DNA from: Chinchilla lanigera
Taxonomy: Eukaryota; Chordata; Mammalia; Rodentia; Chinchillidae
Reading direction: 5' to 3'
DNA length: 64,000 bases
Assembly (NCBI RefSeq): GCF_000276665.1
Contig: NW_004955438.1
Location: 8,732,002 to 8,796,001, forward strand
Position 1 is the stretch's first letter. Every line of letters begins with the position of its first letter. Below the pieces are notes generated by a model, which saw nothing but the letters and a program-made list of their open reading frames with translations, made no database searches and had not been told where the DNA came from. This document shows positions 9,943-20,145 of the stretch, one piece after another. Made by a program: the position numbers and the translations under genes.

Positions 9943-11695
9943 TGCCACTATATCACATTCTTTCCTGTCACAGGGACAAAATGCAGGACACTTTTAAAAA
10001 GGAGAGTTTCTTGTGGCTCATGTTTGCAGGAGGTTTAGTTCATGGAGTCAAGGACAGGAACACACCTTTCAGGGCATGCCCCAAGTAACTCTAACTGGCC
10101 CTACCTTCCCCACACATGAAACTCTTGGGGACTATTCACATCCAAACCGTAACATTCAAGCCCTGGTCCCCCAAAGGCCAATGCTCATCTCCTTATGTAA
10201 AAAGCATTTAGTCCATCACTAAGTGTTTGCATAGTTCTGCCACTATAGCCATACTGTTTGCAACTCAGTTGGTGTCTCTCTTGGGCTGGTGCTGCTTAAT
10301 GGCTGTGACTTCCCTCCACGGATGTTCCACATTCTTGGTATCTCGAACTTGCTGGGGTCTCCACTGAACCTTAAGTTTCACTCTCACAGATTCACACCTA
10401 CCTTTTCAGGTGTTCTTGGCAGGGATTGTGATCCTGCCACACATTTTTGTCTGGGCTATCAGGTCTTCTGAAATCTATATGGAACCCTCCATGACCCCAC
10501 AACTCTTACATTCTACATACCTGAAGAAACAGGAACACATAGATGATGTCAAAGTATGTAGCCAACTCAAGCCTCCTCAGACTATGATTTTAGAGGCTCT
10601 GGGTTCCTGGATAGGTGAACTCAAGTCTAGTATATACTTAGCTAATTGTCTTTGATTAGGGAACCCTAGGATTCTATTCTCAAAGAAAAGACTTTCAAAG
10701 ATGTTTACTTTTTTCACCCTTGAGACTTTGATGAGCGTGGTCTGGCCCTTTATTGATACCATCAGTGTGACTTTCCTATTGTCCTGATGTAGAAGTAGAA
10801 GTACCTGGGTTCTTTTAATGCTTTTTTTTTTTTTTTTTTAAGCAACTGTGCTCTCTTTGGTTCCAACTGTACATGTTCTCCCTTTTTAGTTCAAGTTGCA
10901 ATATTTTCATTTCTTTTCAACTCTGCTTTTAGTTCATGGTTCTTACTGTAGAACTGGTTAAAAGCATCCAGCAGTACCCATGATACAGCAAGAATATTGT
11001 GCTGCTTTGAAATCTCATCCACTGGATTAATTAATTCACCACTGTTAAATTCATCTTCACAAATTATTAGGGTGTGGAAAAACATAGGCAAATTGTTTGT
11101 CAGAATAAAAGATGCATGATCTCTAGTCCAATTTCCAATATAGTTCTCATTCCCAACTAACACATTAGCCTGGTCTCCACTGTCTACATTCTTGTTAACA
11201 TTATGATCTGAGATATGACCAATATTGCCCGTCAAGCACTGCTTACAACATTCTAGTGCTTCCTTAATATACATGTCCAAAATGTTCAAAAACTCCTCCC
11301 ACAAACCAGTACCAAATGCTCTGAACCAAATAGCCACAGAGTTACAGAAATTACTCCACGTCTGTGGTACCAACTTTCTGCATTACATACATTTCCATCA
11401 CAGGGACAAAATCTCAATACTTACAGTTTAAAGCAGGAAGAGTTCATTTTGACTCATGTTTTCAGAGCATTAATGTCATGTTTGGCTGGCTTGCAGGCCA
11501 CAATGGCATGGTGGAGGGGCATAGTAGAGGGAAACTGCTCATCCTATATAGCCAGGACACAATGAGAGAAAGAAGAAGCTAGGAATAGGAAAAAGCCATT
11601 GTATGTCATGCCTCTAAGAACCCTCTTCTTTTGACTATGCCCTACCTCCAAACACATGAAACTTTTGAGGGACTTTCAAGATTTAAACTTTAACA
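9943..11695 (-). mobile_element. complete MaLR retroelement, minus strand
   Basis: Two LTRs in the same orientation flank a 1.2-kb interior: 5' LTR at 11379-11695 and 3' LTR at 9943-10154, the latter missing about 100 bp internally. The junction 'ggtaccaactttc' next to the 5' LTR, and ordered interior blocks ('gcctggtctccactgtc', 'gaaatctcatccactgg', 'aagccctggtcccccaaag'), match THE1/MST-type MaLR interiors as I remember them. The total of 1.75 kb fits that non-autonomous group, which is mobilised by ERVL machinery. The flanking 5-mers gtgaa and gtcat show no clean target duplication. Confidence 0.85.
10891..11373 (-). pseudogene. degenerate gag-like frame of the MaLR element
   Basis: A 160-codon uninterrupted frame starting immediately inside the 5' LTR, where MaLR elements carry a decayed gag-related frame of unknown activity. 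The first codon of the open stretch is TTG; the first ATG is at residue 33, leaving about 128 residues. It is rich in Asn, Glu and Leu with no zinc knuckle, protease or polymerase motif. It ends well before the 3' part of the interior, which is noncoding and contains a T-run at 10821-10840. No evidence of function. Confidence 0.5.
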
Positions 11696-11699
11696 GTCA

Positions 11700-13187
11700 T
11701 GATTCTGAATTTTGGGATACAGCAGGAAAATGAACAATGGTACTGCCTGCATAGTGTTTACACTCTAGTGTGAACACTGCCTATTTTCCCTTTGCCCTTC
11801 TATAGCCACTCTCACATCTTCTCCACCATGCTCTGTACCCTAGAATATATCATTGTTCTTAGTTCCTATGTGGATATTAGATAAACTTGAACACAAAATG
11901 GTATCATCAAGATGTGAAAGACTGAAAGAGTATAAAGTCATGGTATTTGTCTGCTTGTTTCTCTTTTTGGGTGGCCACAAACTGGCTACATGTTTTGACT
12001 GAAGATCTAGTGACAGCATTTTTCATTAGAAACAAGATAAGCATAGTTATCACAACTGGGAAAGATTGGTAATCACAATACTAGGGTCCACAAAGATCTG
12101 ACTGATTTTAGAATTCTAAATAATAAAATAATGAATAACTTCCTAGGGAGCTCAAACATATAAATATACTTTTCCTAAATCTGATAACAAGAAACCAAAC
12201 TAAAACTACGAACATGGAGATCATGGTTCTTATAAAAGAAATATTAAGCTTCATGTATGCCAAAGTTTGAAGATTAAATCCTAAATCTAAATCACTTCAG
12301 ATATCCAGACTGTTCCTAAATCAGACTTTCCAGTTTAAGGAAGACCCTGTTTGGCTCTTTCCCTAAGCCTATCCTCAATGTACCAGAGACAATTTTCAAA
12401 GAGATAATGATTACAGAAGAAAGAATTACCCAGATATTTCTTGTTGGTATCACAGAGCAGCTTGAAATTATACTAACTGTGAAACTTGTAGTTACTTAAA
12501 CCCAGTTTATATGATAGAAATAGATAACTAAGCAATTTAAAGAATCACCAAAATGAAGCTATGGCTTCAATAGTAAGAAAAACTAAGCAGAAATCCTAGA
12601 AATCATTTATCTCAACATAGTGAATGAAACATTATATTGTGTGCATCAAAAACAACACATCTGGACTCTCACCAAAGTCTTGATAGATTCAAAAGTCTTA
12701 TCATTATGTTCCTAATTAACTTGTATATTTCACCCAGTCCAAAAACTGGTTCAAAAATGATTTATATCATTATAGACAAAACCAGGTCAGGCTCTACTTC
12801 ACAGCTGTAAATCCAGATGCAGAATCTTTACAAAAACTAATAAACAGAGACATTAGTACCTAATGTACATTTACTGGCCTAAATTTTTTTTTCAAAATCA
12901 TACTATCAGGAATAATCAGAAAGTTTTTTTTTCACTTCTTTTTTTTTTTTTTTGTCCGTACAGCACTGTATGTCTTTCATTTTCCCTCAGGATTTTGTCA
13001 AATTTCCTACTTTTCTTTACACTGTTATTATACTCACTACACATTTTTATTATGCTTTCCATTTTCCTTTTTTCCTTATGACAAAAACAATGGGTATGCT
13101 TAAATTAAAATAACACCATAAAAGACACAATTGTCATATTTTCCTCCAAAAATCTGTGCCTTTCTTTTCAACACACTCATCTCATTA
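11700..13187. other. AT-rich DNA, nothing recognised
   Basis: About 1.5 kb without identifiable repeat or exon. A T-run occurs at 12939-12953. Confidence 0.35.
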
Positions 13188-13204
13188 TACTCTTGGTATT
13201 TTCT

Positions 13205-13333
13205 TTCTTTCTTTCTTTTTTTTAACATTTTTTGTTATTTTTTTTTTGTTTTTTTTTCTGGTACCAGGAATCAAACTCATGATCTTGTGCTTGCCAGGTA
13301 AGCACTGTGCCGCTGAGCTGAATCCCCAGCCGC
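13205..13333 (-). mobile_element. ID SINE
   Basis: Same tRNA-derived head as at 1068, with a long T-rich tail complement (13205-13256). A perfect 17-bp target duplication flanks it (13188-13204 and 13334-13350, 'tactcttggtattttct'). The perfect duplication suggests a recent insertion. Confidence 0.95.
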
Positions 13334-13439
13334 TACTCTTGGTATTTTCTGAAGCAGTACTAAAAGTCTTTTTTTGTGTCTTTCTGAGGGTTGATCAAAA
13401 ATTTGGTGAACACTACTCTTAGATGCCATCCAGTGGGAA

Positions 13440-13630
13440 GGCAGACTTGTAAATATGTTATATTATTCCCTTAACCACAATATTCACCCTACTGGCACCT
13501 TATTACTTCTGGATCTTTCCAAAGCCAAAATGAATATAAAAGGTAAATGTTCTGAATCAGTTCAGGACATCAAAGCAGCTACCACATCACATTGCTGTAA
13601 GAATTTTTTGAATTTCAGCATTGGCCATAT
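13440..13630 (+). pseudogene. mariner-like transposase fragment, copy 2
   Basis: Open for part of its length and reads as the mariner transposase C-terminus: a His-Pro segment corresponding to the usual 'HPPYSPD' area, then Pro-Lys-x-Lys-like and Ser-Glu-Ser-Val-Gln-Asp-Ile blocks. It lies beyond the last catalytic aspartate, so it could not encode an active enzyme. Homologous to 8660-8985 and 16965-17160. Confidence 0.6.
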
Positions 13631-14340
13631 TTTTAATTATACACCATATAATCTGAAATGACTATGGCAACTGTGCTAGCATTCAGACATGGTTCATTTT
13701 GTTCACGATATGAAGTTCACCGGACTTAAAATTTAAGTCCTTGGCAGGAAGGAACAAATGTTCTAGACAACTTAGTCAGTTTCCATGCATGCCAAAGGAT
13801 GAACAATAACTGAGGAATTTCAGAGACCTGTTGCATAGATAAATGTCTAAGGACCTACTAGTCTGGTGTGTGTTAGTGTATTATGTCTAAAGTGAGAGAT
13901 AAGTGTTATATCTGTACCATCCATTACAGATGAAGAAATACACTTATGTTGGTTTTATCCATACACTGTCAACATTTCAATGCTGATAGTTCTAAACAGT
14001 TTGTAAACACAAAATGACTGTGAAACAAAGACCATCATTGGTATAAGCCACCTTGCCACTGTGACTCACAACTTTGAAGAATCTGTGGAGTAGGAAGTAT
14101 CTAAAGCAACTAGAACATCTAAAATACTCACGAAAGAATCAGCATTATATATGTCTGAACTTTTAGAGAAGAGCAATGCTTTTCATCACTAATGAATATT
14201 CCTCATCTACAAAGCAGTGTTTGACTTGCTCCTGAGCCCTGGCAGAGGTCAGTATCTCACCACAGAAAAGCTGGAAACAAAATGACCTTAACTAGTGTCA
14301 ACAACAACCAAGTCCTGAAAGAAAGATATCATTAGGCTTG
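13631..14340. other. non-genic DNA, nothing recognised
   Basis: No repeat family or coding pattern identified. Its right end (14331-14340) is the left target duplication of the next SINE. Confidence 0.35.
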
Positions 14341-14610
14341 CCCTCCTGTATAGTTTCTTCCTCCGTCCCTCTTTCCCTCCCTCCCTTCTTTCCTCCTTTC
14401 TTTCCTTCCCATACTGAGCAGTGAGCTCAGGGTCCTCACACTGAGCTATATCCCCAGCACACTTTTAATTTAATTTAATTTAAATTTTGAGACAGGATCT
14501 TTCAAGTCACTAAGTGGCCCAGGGTTGTATCAAATTTATTTGTGTCTATTTGCAAATTTATAATATTTGTCTGTCAGCCTCCCAGAGTGCTGGGATTACA
14601 GGCATGTACC
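14341..14610 (-). mobile_element. B1-ID dimeric SINE
   Basis: On the minus strand: a B1 (7SL-derived) monomer with 'ctgggaggctgacag', an AAATT-repeat linker, then an ID head ('gctggggatatagctcag') and a purine-rich tail, seen as the pyrimidine tract 14350-14409. Flanked by a 10-bp duplication with one mismatch (14331-14340 'attaggcttg', 14611-14620 'actaggcttg'). Such dimers are known from several non-murine rodent lineages. Confidence 0.75.
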
Positions 14611-15030
14611 ACTAGGCTTGTTTCTAACAAATCCTGAAGGCAACACAAATAGCACAAACAGGTGGTTTCTGCTCCTAAAGTGCTAGTTTTCATTCCTCAA
14701 GTTGCTATGCTCATAAAGGTAAGACATTCACCTAGCAGCAATGAATTACTACTTCTTCACCATCTGTATGTATATTTTATCATCTATTTATCATATTTGT
14801 TTGTATGTATATTACATGGACTGTTTACCTACTAAATCAAGTATCTATACATGTGTATTGATTTATATTAAAAACAGCAATATTGGATATATATCTTTTT
14901 AAGATAAAAACAAAACATATAGAGTCACATATAGTTATTTGTATACCAATTTGATGCTCTTCACTCTTTCCATCTTAACGATTCTTGAGTGCCTTTTGTC
15001 TTAATCTTGAAAAATTTCCAAAATTATTCT

Positions 15031-15574
15031 TGGTTTGTTGGCAATTTTTCATCACTATGAAAAAACAAACAAACAAACCTGAGAAAACCAACTTGAAGGA
15101 GGAAAGATTTATTTTGGCTCATGGTTTCAGAGGCTTCAGTCCATGGTTTTCTAGTTCCAAAACAGAAACATCAAGTCAGAATTTCACAGTGAGCAGAACT
15201 GCTCATTTCATGGCAGTCAGGAAACAGCACAGGGAGGAGTTCCGTGAGATGCCTACAGTGACTCATGGTCAGCTGTCCTCACCTCTTAGCAGCACATTCA
15301 GCTATGAGCATCAGAACATTAGGAGATTAATCTATTGGAGAATACGGAGACTCACAGTCTCATCATTCCTCCAGGGATCTCTAAATCCAGTCAAGTTGAT
15401 AGTTAGAATTTACTGTTGTACCCTTCAAAGTCATGCTCTTGTCTCCTAATAACCCTCTTAGCTATGAACTCATCAATGGGTTATCCACTGATTAAATTCA
15501 CATCCTCAGAATACAATCACCTATCCAGGAGTCCCTTAATATAATCAAGTTGACAATCAGCACTCACCATCACA
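15031..15574 (-). mobile_element. MaLR/ERVL-type LTR
   Basis: Left end 'gaggaaagatttattttggc' matches LTR 3' ends in reverse. Right end 'ataatcaagttgacaatcag' is the reverse of the conserved LTR start ('gtcaacttgatt'), also seen at 43403. About 544 bp. The 154-codon frame at 14985-15449 runs through it and is incidental. Confidence 0.75.
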
Positions 15575-15935
15575 TCTGTTTGCATGAAACATTTCTATCC
15601 TATTTATTGGATAGTGTTCTTGGTCATATAATTTTCAGTTATAATTTTTATTTATATTTCTTTTATCAATACCTTGAACACATTGTCTCAGTTACATCTG
15701 GGTCTCTGGTTTCTGATGATAAACCATTTATTATAAGGATCATGATCAAAATCTACAGCAAATGTTTACATTTAAAAAAATTATTTCAATAAGACATTAT
15801 CATTAATCTCCTTCAAAATATGTCCCCTCATGCTTCAATCACACTTATCCTATCATTCTTATCACTTTCTGAAGAAGTTCTGGAGGACCTCTTTAGTGTC
15901 TTTACGAGATGTCATCAAAAAAGCAATGAACACAA
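15575..15935. other. AT-rich DNA, nothing recognised
   Basis: No gene or repeat seen between the LTR and the ID SINE. Confidence 0.35.
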
Positions 15936-16027
15936 GGGGCTGGGGATTTAGCTCAGCGGCAAAAGCGCCTGCCTGGCAAGCACAAGGTCGTGAGTTCAGT
16001 TCCTGGTACCGGAGAAAAACCAAAAAA
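15936..16027 (+). mobile_element. ID SINE against an assembly gap
   Basis: The only plus-strand ID here. It shows the A box 'tagctcagcgg' and a B-box-like 'gagttcagttcc', then the start of an A-rich tail ('aaaaaccaaaaaa') which runs directly into the gap. The right target duplication cannot be seen. Confidence 0.9.
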
Positions 16028-16796
16028 NNNNNNNNNNNNNNNNNNNNNNNNNNNNNNNNNNNNNNNNNNNNNNNNNNNNNNNNNNNNNNNNNNNNNNNNN
16101 NNNNNNNNNNNNNNNNNNNNNNNNNNNNNNNNNNNNNNNNNNNNNNNNNNNNNNNNNNNNNNNNNNNNNNNNNNNNNNNNNNNNNNNNNNNNNNNNNNNN
16201 NNNNNNNNNNNNNNNNNNNNNNNNNNNNNNNNNNNNNNNNNNNNNNNNNNNNNNNNNNNNNNNNNNNNNNNNNNNNNNNNNNNNNNNNNNNNNNNNNNNN
16301 NNNNNNNNNNNNNNNNNNNNNNNNNNNNNNNNNNNNNNNNNNNNNNNNNNNNNNNNNNNNNNNNNNNNNNNNNNNNNNNNNNNNNNNNNNNNNNNNNNNN
16401 NNNNNNNNNNNNNNNNNNNNNNNNNNNNNNNNNNNNNNNNNNNNNNNNNNNNNNNNNNNNNNNNNNNNNNNNNNNNNNNNNNNNNNNNNNNNNNNNNNNN
16501 NNNNNNNNNNNNNNNNNNNNNNNNNNNNNNNNNNNNNNNNNNNNNNNNNNNNNNNNNNNNNNNNNNNNNNNNNNNNNNNNNNNNNNNNNNNNNNNNNNNN
16601 NNNNNNNNNNNNNNNNNNNNNNNNNNNNNNNNNNNNNNNNNNNNNNNNNNNNNNNNNNNNNNNNNNNNNNNNNNNNNNNNNNNNNNNNNNNNNNNNNNNN
16701 NNNNNNNNNNNNNNNNNNNNNNNNNNNNNNNNNNNNNNNNNNNNNNNNNNNNNNNNNNNNNNNNNNNNNNNNNNNNNNNNNNNNNNNNNNNNNNNN
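16028..16796. other. assembly gap (769 N)
   Basis: Unknown bases. All long open frames crossing this interval are artefacts of translating N. Confidence 1.
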
Positions 16797-16964
16797 TCTA
16801 TATCTGTTTTCATGAGAAGCCACTTTGAAGATATCAATATGTAATACAACAACCATTGTTATTTCCCTACCACTTTGTAACTCCGTACTGTTCTTTTGCT
16901 ATGTTGTAAAATGTTGTCTGTCTGTTAATGTCTTCCTCCTTTTATTTTTAAAATTAAAAAAAAA
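16797..16964 (+). mobile_element. lineage LINE-1 3' end
   Basis: 'gccactttgaagatatcaat' through 'tgtaaaatgttgtctg' to an A-rich end matches the L1 3' ends at 24065-24180 and 26605-26800, and the inverted ones at 9001 and 62500. The rest of this copy probably lies in the gap. Confidence 0.7.
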
Positions 16965-17190
16965 GAAAGTTAAGTGTTTTAAACTAATTCAGGACATTAA
17001 AGCAACCATGACAGTGTAAATAAGGACACTTACAAAAAGGGATCTCCAGAACTGCTTCAGAAAGTGGCAAGAATGATTGACTAAGTGTGTTCCAAGTGAA
17101 AGGGATGTTGCTGCAGAATACTAACTGCAATGTGTACATTATATAAGAATTCTCAAAAGTTTAAAAATCTGAAGACCACTTGGTATTTAC
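16965..17190 (+). pseudogene. mariner-like transposase fragment, copy 3
   Basis: Contains the strings 'aattcaggacattaaagcaa' and 'cagaactgcttcagaaagtg', colinear with 8745-8830 and 13555-13580. Conceptually the C-terminal end of a mariner transposase (Asn-Cys-Phe-Arg-Lys-Trp-Gln-Glu), interrupted by stops. Begins right after an L1 3' end. Confidence 0.6.
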
Positions 17191-17194
17191 ATTT

Positions 17195-17900
17195 GTCTAC
17201 TTTGCAGATTGTCTTTTATCTTTATTTTTTGGCTCTTTGAATATGCTCTACCTGAGTAGCTTTATTTTTATTTATCCTGCTTGTCCTGCTCCTTTTTATA
17301 CTGAGTTTTTTGAAACTCTTGAATCTAGAATTACAAGTTAGCTGTCCACCAAACTGGGCAAGTTTTTATTTGTTACAGTCTCAAATACTTTTTCCATCAC
17401 TTTCCCTTATGAAACTCAAATCACATATTTGTTAGGCCTTTTATTTCCCACAGATTAGATTGCTTGATAATGTTCTATGAGAATCTGTTCATTTTTTCAA
17501 TAATTTTCATCTCTGATAATTTCTATCTCCATACCTTCACGCTTTAAGTTTCTCTTCTTCCATTTCAAATCTGCCATTGAGCTCATTGAATAAATTTTTA
17601 ATTTCAGTCATTTCACTTTTTGCTTTGCTAATTGCCTTTTTTAAATTTAACATTTCTTCTGTTGAGATTTCTTCTTTGTTATTTAACCTAATACCACATT
17701 TCCCTTAACTCTTTTATCATATCTTAAACGACTTTTTGAAGACATTGTTGGCTCAAATTCATACTCTTGAGACTTAGATTATTTTGACGGTTTTTTCCTC
17801 CCAGGTATGTTTTACTTTGGTTTTTGTTTTATAATGACCCATAATTTTTGTTTGAAAACAGCATATTGTAAAGAATGTGTTGGAACAGCACTAGATTCTT
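17195..17900 (-). mobile_element. ancient LINE-1 fragment
   Basis: T-rich plus strand with ordered motifs ('ctgccattgagctcattgaa', 'attgaataaatttttaattt', 'tgtttgaaaacagcatattg') that resemble the reverse complement of the 5'/ORF region of old L1M-type elements. Family is from memory; the limits are soft. Confidence 0.5.
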
Positions 17901-19289
17901 CTGTCTTCTCTGAGAAATATTATTTTTTGTTCTACAGGACAATTAAGCTGTCTGGATTCATACAGCAAACTGTATGTCACTTCCACCATCTAAGAGCTCC
18001 TATTTTTATGCTGTATTAATGGCTTCTGTGAGCAACTTTTTCATCCTGCCCCCTGGTGGTCTGTTTTATGTTTGCATAATTTGGTGTTCAGCCAAAAATT
18101 TACTCGGGGATTTTTCTCCGAATTAAGGGCTCAGCCTTTTAATGACATCCTGTCTTCTACGGATTCTTCCTACACTTCCAACCCCTCTCTCTGCCTTGAG
18201 CTGTATTCTCTGACACCTCAGGCCAGTAAGCTCCAGCTTTATGCTAGTCAAATTGCAGATGATCGTCGAACATCCGTGGATATGAAGGCAGCAAATTCAC
18301 AGAATTTACCTAAGTGTAGCTTAAGGTTTTCAGAACAGATTAAATTTTGACGGTTGACAGATTTTACCCAGAACCCCTGGAAAATTCCTGAGTATAAATA
18401 TTTTACTTGTTGGAAAGTGGTGTATGTAGTATGTTCTGGGTTTTGCCATTGTTACCCATAGGAAGATATTTACAAGAGTCTTACACCAATTTTGCCCAGA
18501 ATTCTTCCTTTTCTTTTCATTTTGCCTCATTTTCCCCTTGATCCTGATATTAAGGGGTTGGTATTTAGTAGACACAGTGGAAATTTTTGTAAGAATTGTA
18601 CAGTGTTATTCTAACTGCTCCTTCCACAGTCATCCCAGTTGTTGTGTCCTGTATCACTCCTGGTTGTATAAATACCGAAGTATTTGATGCTATCACTAAG
18701 GGAACGAGAATAAATAGAGCTGATAAGAATGATGAGGTCAGAACACTGTAATGTTGACATAATTAAGAGCCCTGGAGATAAGAAGAGCCACAGTAAATAA
18801 AGCCTCTTCCTGGTTTACACGCATACTACTGTCCACATGATCGTTAAGAAACAGAGTTGATCAAGTTTGTTTTATACTTAAAATATGTCATTAGCTGCTT
18901 CAATTCTATTAACGTCCAAGCTCCCTATCATATCACGTAATGCATGTGTTATACCTGTGTTCATGTCTATATCCACAAACCGGATCCATACACTGCCTAA
19001 AATATGGTGGGCAGTCTGGCCTGGAAATTCCAAGCCAGAATTATCTATGGCACTTCAGATGGATTAATGTTATGTGGGTCAGATAAACTTTGGAAGAAAT
19101 ATTTCTTGTCTTTGTAGAGAGGTGCCAACTTTAAGAGTATTATGATTAATTTCACATGGTGACACTACTGGGCCATGTGACTTCCAGATATTTGCTTACA
19201 CATTATTCTGAGTGTGTCTGTGTGGGCATTATTAGATGAGAGTGTGCATTTCAATGGACAGACTGAGGAAAGCTGGTTGCCTAAGATAA
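17901..19289. other. non-genic DNA, nothing recognised
   Basis: Frames at 18072-18350 (92 codons) and 18330-18575 have no recognisable domain. No poly(A), splice or promoter pattern strong enough to report. Confidence 0.35.
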
Positions 19290-19625
19290 TGAAAGTGGGA
19301 AGAATTCAATCACTTGAAGACCTGGTAGAACATCATCCTGATAATCTCCTCCCCTAATATGATAGAATTCTTGTTTCACTGTTTTCAGACTGGGCCATTG
19401 CCTTCTTTCCTGCCTTTGAGGATACACTACAAGACTACCAGCCTTCAAACAGGAACTAAACCATTGGCTCTGATGGCTGTTAGACCTTTGAACTTGGGCT
19501 GGAGCTTAACTCTTGGCTCTTCAGGGCTTCAGCTTGGCAAATTGCCCTATAGATCTGGGGACTTACTTGCTAATCTCTGTAAGTATGTTAGCAATTTTTA
19601 TAACTACACATATATGATGAAGAAA
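19290..19625 (+). mobile_element. ERVL/MaLR-type LTR, decayed
   Basis: 'agactgggccattgccttct', 'tttgaacttgggctggagct', 'ggcttcagcttggcaaattg' and the closing 'tataactacacatatatgat' follow the order of a common old mammalian LTR whose 3' half has a 'gacttggactgagccac... cagcttgcagacggcc' layout. Confidence 0.5.
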
Positions 19626-19829
19626 ATAGAACAAAAATGTCATTAATTCAGCTTCTTCATTTCAATGTAACTACAAATACCTGGATGGAGTGACTTATTC
19701 TGTGGTCTCTCGTTGTTCTAACCCTTATTTTTCCCATTTCCCACTTCAGAGTTTATTTTATTGAGATTCTTGAACACTTGTTATTATGACAAAAGTAGCT
19801 AATTTCTTTTAAGTTTTAAGTCAAGAACA

Positions 19830-20145
19830 GTACCAATATGTACTAGAGTTCTTTCTAAAATCTTTATTCACTAATTCACTTAGTCTTCCCAACAGTTATA
19901 TAAGGTTAAGTATTAAAGTTATTCTGGTAAAAGCAAGTACATTTAATTAGGCATCTCCTTTATGCTTGCCCTTGTGCTAGATGTCTTATATAAATTAGCA
20001 CATAAAAGTTTCATTAAAAAACTGTAAGTTTTGGGGATGCTGCCCTGAAGCTCAGTGATTTTAACTATCTATTAAATTCAAACAGTGTGGGATATATCAG
20101 TTTGAAATTCAAGTCTATATAATTCTAAGGCTCTTTCTCCTATGG
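19830..20145 (+). repeat. MIR relic(s)
   Basis: 'ttcttttcttagtcttcc'-like text (19879-19900, 'cacttagtcttcccaacagt') followed by 'aggcatctcctttatgcttg' and 'gtgctagatgtcttatataa' resembles MIR 3' blocks, perhaps two overlapping relics. Strongly diverged. Confidence 0.4.

Noticed and set aside
14985..15449. 154-codon plus-strand frame
   Set aside because: Most of it is antisense to the LTR 15031-15574; the N-terminal part is unique but short.
15936..16010. tRNA gene
   Set aside because: A and B boxes are present but the sequence is an ID SINE with an A-rich tail and lacks a full cloverleaf with conserved anticodon arm.
15830..16856. Open frames of 284-332 codons on both strands
   Set aside because: They cross the 769-base run of N and are mostly X residues.
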